A stretch of 64,000 nucleotides of DNA from Allacma fusca (lineage: Eukaryota; Arthropoda; Collembola; Symphypleona; Sminthuridae): the NCBI GenBank assembly GCA_947179485.1, contig OX359247.1, positions 41,702,801-41,766,800 on the forward strand. Direction: 5' to 3'. Shown piece by piece: positions 1 through 11,756 of this stretch. A program made the translations under genes and the position numbers. A model generated the notes under the pieces. It ran no database searches, was not told the origin of the DNA, and was given only the letters and a program-made list of their open reading frames with translations. Within the stretch, counting starts at the first letter, position 1; the number at the start of each line of letters is the position of its first letter.

Positions 1-1143
1 TAAATCTATTTTTCCTGGCCGGTGCACACAAAATACCTTGATTCATTGACATTCACATTTATAAAGTTACTATTTCACATTAAATGTACATACATAAATC
101 TCCTTGAACTCCTGGTAAAATCTAAGATAAATAATATCAACAAATTTACCAAGTTATTTGACTCTCTTGTAACATCTATTCTACTGTAAGCAACACATGT
201 ATTAGGATTAAGGTACCCTCATAACCTGGGCCCCATTTTTAACTCATTTCTTACGAAAACTATGTAGGTTCTCAAACAACATTCCCGAAAACATTGCCAG
301 ACTAGATACAGGCTTTGAGAACATAAAACGTACAATCTTCAAAGCCACAATATATTTCCTTTACAAGTTCATTTTGAACAGACCGAAAGGCTCCATAACA
401 AAACGTGCTTCAGGGAAACTAAGAGAACAGCAGCAAAAAATAAGCACAACAGAACCTTGCAACTGGAAGAAATGATCAATAAATCCAATCTGACGACTCA
501 TTACAATTCGATAATGGAAGCAAACTCCAGCGTGAAGTATTCAAAAATTATTTCCAAATACTACTTGGGGTCTGTAAACATAATTGTGGCTACGTTACAA
601 CAAACCCCTAAGTGGGCTCAACTATGTCAGATAAAAACTAACACATTTCCAAGTGAATTTTAATAAAATATGTTTGAGTTGTGTGATTTAAGTTAGCAAA
701 TAACAATAATAAATCTGCGATTATTTGTATTTTTGGGCCAGTCAAAATAGACCACAGGTGAGTTCTTCCGTCCCGGAATCCTTTCAATTTTACTATATGC
801 AATACTATAAAAAATTATGGCCTCACATGTGAAACAATGAGAAAGTTATAAGGGCTTTGGCCATATCGACTGAAATGAGTATGTTATTTTTATTATTTCA
901 AAAACCACTCATACAATCGTAATCAATGTGCGCCAGTATACGTATTGACAGCTTGCAATGCTTAAAACTCAAAATATTAAAAAAACAAATTCTCTCAAAA
1001 TTACAAACCTTTCTTTTAAGATAAATTTGGGGTTATACAAGCTATTTTCTATAATACAAACATATTGTCAAAAGTACTAAATTTATTTTTACCTGAAAAA
1101 TAAAATATCAATATGATCAAACCAAATGGTGTACATTCCTTAC
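1..1143. other. No supported gene; possible old coding remnant
   Basis: AT-rich sequence. A frame open from about 240 to 460 on the plus strand looks coding-like, but it is broken by stops after 470 and I do not recognise it. If the minus-strand exon at 1144-1270 belongs to a live gene, its next exons should lie here or beyond the window edge. I found no convincing acceptor-exon pair. Confidence 0.3.
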
Positions 1144-1270
1144 CACAGTTAACAACTCCCCCGACCGACATTGTATTTTTAATCTTGTCAATGAACGGGC
1201 GAACTCTAAGCGTATCTATTATAGAGAAAAACAATACCATCACGATATACAGAACCGAATTAGTGTACAT
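1144..1270 (-). CDS. First exon of a secreted protein (partial gene, paralogue of 48421-48544)
   Basis: The exon opens with ATG at 1270 and encodes a hydrophobic signal-type N terminus, then ends in SVGGVVNC followed by a GTAAGG splice donor at 1143-1138. The exon is 42 codons plus one base (phase 1). The exon at 48421-48544 has the same start context (MY), the same hydrophobic leader, the same ending (SVGGVQNC) and the same phase-1 donor, so the two are clear paralogues. The product should be secreted, but the mature protein is not visible because the gene runs toward the left window edge. It may be the first exon of a DUF4430-type gene (see 39761-42204), which is inference. No downstream exon was found in 1-1143, so the gene may also be a fragment. 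Confidence 0.5.
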
Positions 1271-2968
1271 GTTATTGCTGTCGATTTTACTCCAATTTAG
1301 AAGGTTAAAGGTGATTTGCTTGTCTTGACGAAGCTCTATCTGGGTTTATATATTTGGTGAACATTCAAGTATGCAGTATTTGTTCTTATCTAGATAATAA
1401 GCGTAAAACTTGACTGTATAATTACATCGATAGTTCTGATGGTGATAAAATCATACTATTGTTTTTTAAATAACCTCTATATCCTAATTTAAATACTATC
1501 AAACCTGGTGGACTATTGAAGGTATATATAACAAAATATATTAAACAAAATACGTGGCAGTTCAATTCTACAAAATATAGTTGGTAAGCATGGCAAATTT
1601 GACACACATGGCACAGTCTTAAGGCCATCCTGTTGAATTTTAACGGTGATTAGAAACTTAATCCTTTTAAAACGATTGAGAACTACAAACTTACGTGATT
1701 ACAGATTATTAGGAAGCAGAACGACCACACCCTGTAGTAAGGGTTTCGATTTTTACAAAGCATTGTATAATGATACGAACAAGTTTAATAACTTAACTCG
1801 TTCATATTTTAAAACTTCAAGCTCTTTCGTATAAAACGAGGTACCCGTAAATTAAGAAGTTGTAGTAAAAAATTTTAGTTTTAGCTTCAAGCTCCAATCC
1901 GATGCCTACAATTTCACTACATAATTTGTTTATGGTTTAAATTTAGGTTTAAATTCCGTGTCGCATCTCACTGGACATGTCGTAACTGCTTTTCCACTCC
2001 GACAAATAAAGTAGAAGAATAAATTGGTTTAGTAGCAAAACTCCTAGGTCGTTTTATATTTGGTCGGTCGATATCCTTTTCGATCGACCAGATATGATTT
2101 TGTTTTGTTTTTTGATTTTACTACAAATAATTGACAAGGGATAATCCCTAAAAAATCTACAACATTTCCATCAGCATAATTTAATGACAAACTGGACTAA
2201 CCCTTACATTTTTAAGGTCAAGCTTTCAAATAAAATATTATATATTTTCCGTGCAAGTTTAGATAAGCATGAATTCCAAACTTCTTTATTGCCCATTTCG
2301 TGGAAATCGTTCTTGCCTGCTGTCCATGGATTTTTTATGTACGATTAAAGCTGTAAATCGTAATACGTCAATACACAAAACATAAATAAAAACACTTTAT
2401 TTCGCGGAAAGTAACGTACAAAGAAATTCTTTTGTATGTCCAAGCAATATTTAAAGACGATAACACAATGAAATACCCTCCTGACAAATCGCAGGCTTCA
2501 AGTATTCGTTTATCCATTAGAGGGGAAATTTAACACGTTCAATATCATAAAAACGTCCATGTTTTCACCGTCGACAAAAAATGTAAATATGAAAGGATAG
2601 CTTTAAATGTATAAGGGAGCTTTTTCAATGACAAATCTCGTATAAAGATTTTGTAAGTTGCAGGGTTATTCGGTTAGCTGTATTTAGAGCTAAATGCAAA
2701 TAAATAATTTTATTTAATATATACTCATAATCAATTTCATTGCTCGATCAGTGCACTTTATATGATAAAAAACCGAAGTTTCATTTCGATTTAAAATCTT
2801 GTTTCGAATCTTAACGTTCAAAAATCAGGACGAAACCAGGTAAAAGACCAAATGTCACTTGATCAGGGACTAATTCAGGTGTCACTGAGGCGGGTACATG
2901 TTCAATTCACACTTAAACCTGGATTGCAGAAGTCATATATGTTGATACAATGTATAAAAATATGTTCG
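1271..2968. other. Intergenic, AT-rich, no gene seen
   Basis: Only short chance frames. A small inverted repeat around 2060-2095 (GGTCGGTCGAT facing ATCGACC) could be a hairpin or an old element end. Nothing else is supportable. Confidence 0.4.
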
Positions 2969-3375
2969 TGTTGGATTTACTTATAGTGGATAATGCGTTA
3001 TAAGGGATGTAATTTAACGCTCTTAAAGAAAGTTTTTAAAACTATAGAGGATATTGTAAAACCACTTTTGCTATATATATATTGTAAAAACACTAAAATG
3101 TGTAATGTAAAGTTAGCGATAGTGTAGGGTGGCTCACTTGAGTAGCACAAAAAGGTAAGACAAGCTATGTCAAGAGAGAAACCTGGAATGACCTCCCTTA
3201 CTTTATTCAACAGATTGGATAGTCGTAGATAGTAAGAGATAGTATTAGTTAGTAAGCATCGTATTCTACATTCGTTAATCTTTTACAATAATACAATAAT
3301 TCATTATTTCTAAAACTAGTAATAATTGTTTGACTTAATTCTAATAGTTGTAGTCAATTTCATAATGTCATAACA
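2969..3375 (-). repeat. Probable 3' LTR of the minus-strand gypsy element
   Basis: The minus strand has a purine-rich tract (GGAAGGAGAAG, 3376-3386) immediately followed by TGTTATGACATT at 3375. The tract about 400 bases further on ends in CCAACA at 2969, giving TGTT...AACA ends. No second copy exists in the window to confirm the boundaries, so the inner end is approximate. Confidence 0.5.
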
Positions 3376-3573
3376 CTTCTCCTTCCTGGGGTGGAGTGGT
3401 TTGATACCGGAGTATCTCTGTCAGGGGATAATGGAAACTCCCTTTACAGCTTGAATCATTCTCAATTTCTTACGGAGTTGTTGAGGTCGTACTCTTTTTC
3501 CTGGGCGTCTTTGTTTCGTAATCTTCGAATTGGTTTGGACAACGGCAACTACACTTTTCGTTGGTTGTACTGG

Positions 3574-4355
3574 TTAGAAACTAGCTTTAGGAGACGCTGT
3601 GAATAAATTTACGTCATGCTTCAATTTCGGAATTTCATTTATTAGGTTTGATGGATTTGAGGTGGTGTCGCTGATTGATTTTTGTTGCTGTTTATTTTTC
3701 CAATACTCATTATAGTAGATACATTTACGGATCCAATACTTAATGTCCTGTTTAGGGTTGTATTGTAGCATCTGCAGGGGGTTATTAATTTCTGGAGACT
3801 TTAATGGTGATGAACAAGTTGGAATAGTGGTTGAGAAATTTGTTGGAAGTTTTGTGAGGACTAATTTTGGATGTGGAAGGTATCTATTGCCGTACCAGAT
3901 TCCATTTTTGTCACCCATGTAATTGATAAATGGAGGATTAGAATTAGGTGTTGGTGAAATACCACCTAAGAAACCAAGGAGTCTGTTTTGATGAAGATGC
4001 GTCTACATCAAATAAATCAGAGAGTAGGGAATTTAATTCGACATCTTCAAGCGTTGGATTTTTGAAAAACTTCCTAGGTGTTATTGGATGTTCATCAGGG
4101 AGATTTCGTTTCATAACGCATACAAATCCAGGAAACGTAGAAATAGAAAAATGTGGAGGGGATTGTGGAATATGAATCAAATTCGGAGTCCGAGGATGTG
4201 GTGATTTGAAAACCTTGTTGTTGCGCGATTTGTTTGAAATTTTGATGAGGATTCCCTGGTGTAGTCCCAATAATTAAACAATCATCGATAGAGGGCTCCA
4301 TTTCCATTAATTCCATGAACTCATCTGACGAGGGCTCAATGTCCATTGAATGCAT
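3574..4355 (-). pseudogene. Post-integrase reading region of the gypsy element
   Basis: Three overlapping minus-strand frames (3574-3918, 3944-4270, 4095-4355) lie between integrase and the 3' LTR. They are rich in Ser, Pro and Asn, with an acidic start (MHSMDIEPSSDEFMELMEME). The position suits a C-terminal extension of pol or a third gene. There is no transmembrane segment or envelope-type signature, so I do not assign a function. Frame changes indicate decay. Confidence 0.4.
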
Positions 4356-4549
4356 GTTATTCTACGTATGAAAAATATAATAGTTGATTAGATATCTTTG
4401 TGTGGTTAAATATCATCATCTCTGTCGGGTGGATGGAAGTGTTGAAGATGTGGTGCATTCATGGGGATTGTTTTGTTCAGTTTCCCAGGTCTTTTATCTA
4501 TCAGTTTAAAACTGCGGGGATTTATATGTTCTATGATTTCAAATGGACA

Positions 4550-5554
4550 CTACCATCTTGGCATAAATTTTTGTACAAAGCAAGGCTTTCGAGTAAATTC
4601 TGCAACGAGCACTATGTCTTTAATTTGGAATGGTATTATTGGGTGTAATTTGTCGAATTTTTGCTTTTCTTTCCGTCTAAATTTTTCAGTTGTCTGTTTA
4701 GAAATATCTCTTGAGAAAGTCACATTCTTTTCGTTATATAATGGATTGAAGTTGTTTAAATATTGTTTTAGCGGAGGGATAATTTTGTCACATGGTAGAA
4801 ATGGTTCACAAACGTATACTAAATAATACGGGGAAAATTTTGTGACGGTATGGTAAGTTATATTATGAGCATAGACTGCCCAGGGTAATTGAATATCCCA
4901 TTCGCTATGGACTTGTAATAAATATTTGGCCATAATTCTTTTTAAAGTGTCGTTATTCTTCTCAGCTAGACCATTTGCTCCGTAACAGTTACGTGGAGTA
5001 GTAATTAATTCAATTTTAAAATAAATACAGAATGAATTGAATTCATTTGAGGTGAAGGCAGTTCCTGGAACAACAATAATGTTTGTGGGGATACAATGGC
5101 GTTGTAATATTAAGTTTGTTATTGATTTGATGGCTTGAAAGGAGTCTTAAAAGGGTACTGGTGTTGCATCTATGTACCGTGTAAGGCGATCATTTATGAT
5201 AAGAGCGAATTTATTTTCATTTTGAGATTTTGGGTAAGGGCCCTGAAAAACTATTCCCAAAGTATGAAATGGAATGTCGGGTACTCCCAAAAGGCACATT
5301 GGTCCAGATTCTTTGAAATTGTGATTTTTGATATATTTTTGACATATGTCACAACTGTTAATGTACTTAGTGACATCTTGATTCATATTTTTCCAAAAGT
5401 ATATATTTTGTAGAGTATGAAGTGTCTTCAGGATTCCTAAGTGACCGCCTGTGGGACTATTGTGGACTGATTCTATTATTTCTATTTTGAGTGATTTTGG
5501 GACGCAGTTCTTGAAAATATTATTGCTGTAGTTTACTTTAGATTTATACAGCAC
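4550..5554 (-). pseudogene. gypsy integrase (HHCC finger and core), broken
   Basis: The first part (5147-5554) has the zinc-binding signature of retroelement integrase: His in HNSPTGGH, then CDICQKY downstream. The start of the catalytic core follows (HTLGIVFQGPYPKS, then LIINDRLTRY). The frame then breaks. The second part (4550-4933) carries the late core and C-terminal region (WAVYAHNITYHTVTKFSPYY and beyond). The stretch between 4933 and 5147 is out of frame. Family knowledge: integrase inserts the cDNA into host DNA. This copy cannot encode a working enzyme. Confidence 0.8.
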
Positions 5555-5638
5555 TACTTTTATTAGGAAATAGTTGTGGAAGGAATTTAAGTTTTCGTCA
5601 ATTAGATGATCTATTATGGATTTCAGTTGTGGATGTAA

Positions 5639-6430
5639 TTATTGATGTTCAATTATTCTTCTTGCTTCTATATTATTTGAAGTGATTGACAATAAATGGT
5701 CTTCAGGAAAATCATCTTCAATTGGTGTTGGATTTGATGTTGGATATCTCGAAAGAGCATCTACATGAGCATGTTTCTTCCCAGAATTGTATACAACTTC
5801 ATAGTCATATTCTTGTAACCTTAATGTCCATCTTGATAATCTGTCTGATTTTAGTTCTTTGGTTTTCATTAAGTAGCACAATGAGCAATGATCTGTTATT
5901 ACTTTGAAATGTTTCCCAAAAATGTAGGGTCTTTTTTTTCTATTCCGTAAATACTTCCAGACATTCAATATGTGTGACGGCCCAATTTGTTTTCGTTGTT
6001 ATTTAAACTTCTGGATAAATATGCAATGGGATGTTGAGTGTTGTTTTCTGTTTGCATGATTATGCAGCCTATTCCGTACAACGAACTTCCGTCTGTGTGG
6101 ATTTATATTTCAGCTTCTGGGTTGTAGTGGGCGAGGGCTGGTGCGGTAGTTAATTGTTTTCATTATTCTGAAGGATCTAGAGCATCACTCCAGATAAAAG
6201 GTTTATTTTTCTGAAGTAGTTGATTTAAAGGAAAAGTGATTGTGGCAAAATTTTGAATGAACTTTCGGTAGTATGAGCAGAGTGATATGAACATCTTTTT
6301 GTTTTTGTTGTGTTGGAAAATTTTGAACTGCTCATATCTTTTCTGGATTGGGTTGTATTCCATCTTTTGATACGACATGGCCAAGATATTTTACTTCCTG
6401 CATTCGGAATTGACACTTGATAGGTTTAAT
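5639..6430 (-). pseudogene. gypsy RT thumb/connection and RNase H, broken
   Basis: Starting next to the LINE insertion, the minus strand encodes [20 protein letters not shown], the conserved RT-connection motif of Ty3/gypsy pol. After a TGA and frame shift it gives CSYYRKFIQNFATITFPLNQ. The RNase H end (5639-5968) has the typical HFKVITDHCSLCYL and DRLSRWTLRLQEYDYEVVY motifs, followed by ADALSR-like HVDALSRYP. It continues the RT piece at 6938-7660 across the inserted LINE. Stops and frame changes make it a pseudogene. Confidence 0.8.
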
Positions 6431-6930
6431 GATTTTTAATGATTTTTAATGATTTTTAATGATTCTACTTGACGAATTGACATTTTATGTTTTAATGAAG
6501 TAACCAAAGTAGGTTACATAATAGACCCAACTGTTAGATGGGAAAAAGATAGAAATCAACCAATGGAAGTGGATCATGAAAAGAAGCAGATTTATCAATC
6601 TTGTGTTCCTTTCTTTAAGCAGAAATACAATTTGAAAACTATTGAAGTTATTGGACTATTAATTGGAGCTCGTGGAACTATTTTTGAACATTTTGAACAA
6701 TTTAGACAACGATTTAATTTATCTAAACAGCTTATAAACGATGTAATTATTACCACAATTCGTGGATCTTACAGGATAGCATTTCATCACTTGTACAATT
6801 AGTATGTTTATAACCAAGTTTATAACAAATATTTTTTGTGTTAAAAATGTTTGAAATTATTATGTACTGTGTCGTAAGGCAAATACTATTGTGGTATCAG
6901 TGAAATAAATTATTTCTTTCTCTCTCTGTT
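6430..6930 (+). mobile_element. 3' end of a LINE with restriction-like endonuclease, inserted in gypsy pol
   Basis: The plus-strand frame from about 6468 to 6802 encodes the C terminus of a non-LTR retrotransposon polyprotein. It has RIDILCFNE, then IIDPTVRWE, then EVIGLLIGARGTIFEHF and a final HHLYN stop. The R-D...D-P-T-x-R-E pattern resembles the restriction-like endonuclease end of R2-type LINEs (family knowledge). It is followed by a 3' UTR with AATAAATTATTTC and a CTTTCTCTCTCTG tail. A (TTTAATGATT)n tandem sits at the 5' junction near 6430-6465. The element is 5'-truncated, as is usual for LINEs. A related tail lies on the minus strand at 18232-18700. Confidence 0.7.
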
Positions 6931-6937
6931 AAATTTG

Positions 6938-7660
6938 CTATTTGTAGGCTTGTTGTACTGCTTCTAAACGGTGATTGTTGTCTGTGAAGGATTTTGCAAA
7001 AATTAAGATGTCGTCAAGAAAGACTAAGCAGATGCTCCATTTTAAATTACCAAGTACTCTGTCGATAAGACGTTGCCAAGAATATGGACTATCTACCAGT
7101 CCCAAAGGCATACGGTTCCAAACATAATTTCCGTTGGATGTTGTAAACGCTGACTTGTGTTTTGTTTCTGGATCCATAGATATTTGATGAAAAGCAGAGA
7201 GAAGGTCAAGTGTACTACAATAGGAAAATCCATGTAATCTGTCAAGTGCATCATCTATTCTTGGTAAAGGGTAGCTTGTTTTCTTAGTTTTCTTGTGAAG
7301 AAGTCTGAAGTCACAACAGAATCGGTATGATATTTTGGTTCCATCGGGTGAAGGTTTTTTGCAAAGTACAACAGGTGAGGCGTATGGAGAGCCGGTGGGT
7401 TCAATAATATTTGTAATTAACGTTTCATTTATTTGTTTATTATTTCATCTCGTTCTAATTTAGAAACTCGATAAGATCTACATCTGATAGGCATGTCATC
7501 GGTTGTGTCGATCTTGTGTTGAACTAAATTGGTTTTACCAAGTTCATTGGTATTAAATGCAAATACAATTCTGTATTTTGTGAGTAGTTCTTTTAAGGCG
7601 ACTGTATGTTCTTCCGTTAGATTGTTTGAGTGCAAGAGCATATTAATTTTGGATTTTATC
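6938..7660 (-). pseudogene. gypsy reverse transcriptase fragment
   Basis: The minus strand encodes a Ty3/gypsy RT. The linker and start lie at 7429-7660 (VQHKIDTTDDMPIRCRSYRV). The central RT at 6938-7430 has YPLPRIDDALD, DLLSAFHQI and the catalytic FLDDILIF (FLDD in place of YLDD/FADD-type boxes). The frame change near 7430 splits it in two, and the LINE at 6430-6930 separates it from the RNase H half. Role in an intact element: cDNA synthesis. This copy is inactive. Confidence 0.8.
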
Positions 7661-7668
7661 TGACCCAA

Positions 7669-8175
7669 CAGTGTTTGACCACAGAACCAGCGAAAGTGGA
7701 TGCTATTATGAGCCAACCCAAACCCAATAATGTGGATACTCTTAGAACATTTTTGGGAATTATAGGTTACTATCGAAGATTTATTTGGGACTTTGCCCAA
7801 ATTGCAGCTCCATTGCAGAGCTTACTCAAAAAACATTCTTTGTGTTATTGGTCCAAAGATTGTGATGAGTCTTTTGAACAACTCAAACAGGTTGTATGTA
7901 AAGCGCCTGTACTGAGACATTATGATGAGAATTTACCCTGTATGCTATATACGGATGCGAGTAAACTTGCCATTGCAGGGATACTACATCAAAAGTTTGG
8001 GGATGGTGAGCATCGTGTTTATTATGTATCGCGTGCACTCACTCCAACTGAGAAATATTGGAGCGTCACTAAAAAAGAGTGTCTTGAAGTTGTATTTTCA
8101 GTAACGAAATTACGTGAATTGTTATTTCTTAAACGTTTCACCATAGTTACTGACCATATTCCCTTTGCTTTTTGA
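7669..8175 (+). pseudogene. gypsy RT-connection and RNase H
   Basis: One frame encodes the end of RT (TEPAKVDAIMSQPKP, FLGIIGYYRRFIWDFAQIA). RNase H follows, with LYTDASKLAIAGILHQK, VYYVSRALTPTEKYW, ECLEVVFSVTKLRELL and FTIVTDHIPFAF, then a stop. The catalytic Asp of YTDAS is kept. This region would degrade the RNA strand during reverse transcription. The frame stops at 8173 where an intact element would continue to integrase. Confidence 0.85.
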
Positions 8176-8282
8176 AATGCCAGCGTGATCCTACCACCAG
8201 GCTTACCAAGATGTCCCTTATTTTATAGGATTATAAATATGTGATTCAATATAAAAACGGCTCTCTCCACAGGAATGTGGAC

Positions 8283-9290
8283 GGAATCTCACGTTGTCCA
8301 ATGCCAAACAATCTGAGGATTACTTACTCATTCCTGGGTTTTATGCTTCTCTCATTACTCCCGTTGATGCTTTGTTAAATCCTGATGATTTAAAACATGC
8401 TCAAGAAATTGATCCGGTTTTACAGCGATTATTAACAAAGAAGCGTTCAAAAGTGAGTTCTAACAGTGATGGTGTTTATTTTATTCAATTTAATAATTCA
8501 GTATTATACAACCTATTTTACTTTTAGTACCTAAGGCTATGATTCCCACATTATTACATAATGCCTATAATCATCCCTTAGCAGGTCATCTTAATTTTTG
8601 CAGATGCTTGGCTCGGATTCGTCCCTATTATTCGTGGCGTTCCATGTCGGCGGACACTTTTAAGCATTGCTCACATTGTCCCGAGTGCCAAAGTCGACAG
8701 CATAAGACTCATATACGGATGGACAGTCTAAACATTATTCCCATAAAATTTCCAGCTAGTACTTATGCTATGGATTTATTAGGCCCATTTAAAGAAGCCC
8801 CTAGAAGTAATAAATGCGTATTAGTTTAAACGGACTTATTTACGAAATGGGTCCATATTTCATTGCTTCCTGACCGAGACGCTGCTAATGTATCAATGCA
8901 CTTAGAACAGTTTATTTTAACATTTACAGGCATGTCTACATTAATTTCCGATGGTGCCGCAGAAACAGTCAGTTCAGTTACAAACGTATCCCCTTTCCAA
9001 GAGTTTTTGGGCGCCAGCCTCAGGCTCCCATGTTAAATTCGATCCCAAATTCCCTTTTAAGCTTTTCTTAACTGAGTCCAAATCAAGTTAAGATTATGCA
9101 TCAGCAAATGGCTCAATTAATTCGCACAGCTCAAATTCAGGCCATGGAAAAATTTCATGCGCAGTATAGACCCTTTGAATACAAAGTTGGTTCCCACGTT
9201 AGATTTTACTTACCACAGCGAAAAATAGGACTTTCCAAACAATTACTCTGTAGATGGATAGGTCCCTATACCATTGTAAGCATATAGATA
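8283..9290 (+). pseudogene. gypsy integrase, broken
   Basis: Three blocks are visible. Block 8294-8527 is the RNase H-integrase linker. Block 8539-8829 has the zinc finger (HNAYNHPLAGH, then CSHCPEC) and the first catalytic Asp region (YAMDLLGPFKEAP). After a stop, the frame continues to LISDGAAE, the second catalytic Asp, near 8945-8965. The third catalytic region is missing or scrambled (9000-9090). Block 9096-9287 carries the C-terminal part (EYKVGSHVRFYLPQRKIG). It cannot be functional. Confidence 0.8.
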
Positions 9291-9428
9291 AGAATAATAA
9301 TGCTGAGCTAGTGTTAACGTTCCCTTCTCAAAGGTTACGACCCAATGTCTGGTGTCATCTTTCACAGCTCAAGCTTATAAGTTTAGATTTAGGTGATGGA
9401 ATAATACACCCTGAGTAGGTATACGCAA

Positions 9429-10920
9429 ATGATGATCAAGCTGAGTTTGACTCTTGGCTCAGTTAATGTCACTCCTCATCTCATCCATGGTAAGATTAAA
9501 AGCAGTTCCGAGACAAAAGAAATTGTTCATTATCTCGACTCCACCCACCCATGCAAAGTATCATTGCCACAGTCGCCTGCCTATTCCAATGTCAGCTTCG
9601 AGTCATTCGAGATCTCAATTTTTAGTGGTTCCCCCGCAGGTTCTTCCCAACTATGAACCTCCGGCGTGTCAAGTGTCTTCAAATCCGACAGTGAACCACC
9701 CCCAGTGCCAATTCAAAGACATGTCATTAATCCGACTCGCTCAAACCAAACGTATTTTCATAAGGAACGAGGCTCCTGTTGATTGCCTTCCCTCCTACAA
9801 AGTGCTCCGTTCGGGACTTTAGTCCACGACGATTCCTTCACAAACCAGTACGATGAACCAATCTCCGACCTCTTTGGAGCTGAGGCTCCTAACCCCGGAA
9901 TCCCAGTCTCTAAATCAGGGGACACTTCCGACTATCACTATTGTTTTAACAATTCCTGCTAAACGACCGCGGAGAATTTGTGGTCTCTCCAAAACGTTCA
10001 CCACGCTCTGCATCTTCTTCATCTGCTCCGGCGGAGTGGCTCCTTTATCCCCCTTGAGGATGGAGCAGCCTGCCCTCGCTCTCCAAGGGACTCAGTCTCC
10101 CCGGACTGAAAAACCAACAACCTACCTCCACCAACAAATTAATGCTTTCCCCTCAAAGGTCCGTAAGTACAATTTCTTTAAATACTAAGATTGCCCCGAA
10201 TCCTTTCATAAGTGAAATCAAAAAGAAAAAACGAGCAAATGCTTTAAAAGTGATGGCTCCTGGAGCCGGTTTTGTGCTTGCTTCTCCCCGTCGTTGCTAA
10301 CGTTCTCAATTTCATTACCTCTCCTTCCAACACGTTTAATCAAACTCCTCCTCCACATCAATTGCTTAAATCTGATGATGCGATGAGTGTCAGTGAGAGT
10401 GCCAACATTACTGAAAATGTTACACTTTCTCCCATGGATCAAGCTATCCAAGATTTCAAAATTTTACAGCTCATGATTATGTCAGATCCTAAAATCTTTA
10501 ATTTAGAAGACATTGTAAAGGCAGCACAACATTCTCCTGCTACTACGACTGCACAAGAGCAGTCATTTCATCCCTCCGTGATGCCAGCAATCATCGCAAC
10601 CCCTCAAATTGAAGTTGGACTTGGCCACGGAGATACCAACTTGGAGTTCAAAATTTTCTCCATAACCGGTATTTCATTTTTTACTAATTTTGGTTTTCTT
10701 CTCATTGCTTACTGATGTTACCGTTATCATCGCAACTCCTCGAGTCAACACGGACAACTTCATCAAGCTGTCTACGTGTCAACTCCTCCGGAAGACAACA
10801 ATTCCCAGCAACATGCATCACATGACCTTTCCCCGTCCTTACTGAAACATAAAAGTGCGGTGTTATTAATTTATAGGTGTAATGATAGTACTTATAATTA
10901 TGAAATAATAGTTTTGTCAT
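9429..10920 (+). pseudogene. Post-pol region with membrane-anchor-like end (possible env-type third ORF)
   Basis: Frames at 9429-9822, 9853-10188 and 10272-10715 follow integrase. The last is Pro/Thr/Asn-rich and contains possible N-glycosylation sites (ESANITENVTL). It ends in a hydrophobic stretch (ITGISFFTNFGFLLIAY) followed, after a frame break, by a short polar tail. Position and layout suit an envelope-like third gene of an errantivirus-type element, or just a pol tail with a membrane anchor. I see no fusion-peptide or furin-type site I would trust. Multiple frame breaks. Confidence 0.4.
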
Positions 10921-11184
10921 GGTTTTAAGCGGCTTTTCTTTGATAAAGCAAACTTTGTAGTGCCTTCCTTGTAAACTACAAGGTGTATATTATAAATTAA
11001 AAACACAAAATCCATCCTTTTTTTCTTTCTTTCTTGGTTCTGTTACTATCTACTCTATCATTTGAAGTTTGTACTTTGATTTCAAGTACCATTATTGTAT
11101 CATTTTAATAATTTTTTTAGGTATTTTGATCATGATAAAATTGTTCCCATTTTGAGGGCAAAATATTTTTCCCGGACCCCGGGA

Positions 11185-11400
11185 TGTTAGGTATAACTAC
11201 ATAGTTGTAAGAATTGTAGCTTGTAAATAATTTTAAGAAGTCATTTTATCATAAGCAATAAAATTGTAATGTGTTGAAGGTCAGCTCTCTAGCTGCGTCC
11301 AGAGAGAGAAGAATCCCTGACGAGGGACTTCTCACGCTCGACTTTTGGAAACGTCAATCTGATGTAATGGTGTGCGAATGCTAACTTATGTAACGAACAC
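11185..11400 (+). repeat. 3' LTR of the plus-strand gypsy element (approximate)
   Basis: A GC-rich purine tract (GGACCCCGGGA) is followed by TGTTAGGTATAAC at 11185. The segment contains AATAAA at 11257-11262. The right end near 11400 is inferred from the fading of LTR-like sequence; there is no second copy for comparison. Confidence 0.5.
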
Positions 11401-11756
11401 ATACAGTTATGCCTAAGTGTGTGCAAACTTTATTTTTGAGCTCTCAGTCTTGACCGGAGAGATATTCCTATTCCTTCTTCTTTGAATCCTCCGAGATTCT
11501 TTAATGTTTTCCATTTTTAGTTCCAAAGTTATTGTTGAGTAAATAATCATTTCCTTTTCCGTTTCATTGAATAAATAATCAGCCTTCGGGTTATGTAATT
11601 CATTTGTTGTGTGTAGCAAGTTAAAGTCTTTATTAACTGCAATGATTCAATTAATTTCATAGCACGATAAACAATTAATAAGAGCAGTGTTGGTGCTCAA
11701 AGTATAGTGCCCCAACCTTGACCTTTACAATACTATCATTCATGCTGAAATATTTA

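Larger units (their letters stand above)
2969..7665 (-). mobile_element. Ty3/gypsy LTR retrotransposon, 5'-truncated, decayed
   Basis: Read on the minus strand, this is a gypsy-type pol in the usual order: reverse transcriptase, RNase H, zinc-finger integrase. A further reading region, a purine-rich tract and a 3' LTR follow. Gag, protease and the 5' LTR are absent; the element stops where an oppositely oriented gypsy element begins near 7665. An endonuclease-bearing LINE tail (6430-6930) interrupts the reverse transcriptase region. Several stops and frameshifts show it is inactive. Confidence 0.85.
7665..11400 (+). mobile_element. Second Ty3/gypsy element, 5'-truncated, decayed
   Basis: Plus-strand gypsy pol begins abruptly inside the RT-connection region at about 7665, abutting the opposite element. 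RNase H, integrase, a post-pol region with a membrane-anchor-like C terminus, a purine tract and a 3' LTR follow. Internal stops occur at about 8173, 8526 and 8827, and there are frame shifts, so it is inactive. It is a different family from the minus-strand element, as the integrase and LTR sequences show. Confidence 0.8.
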
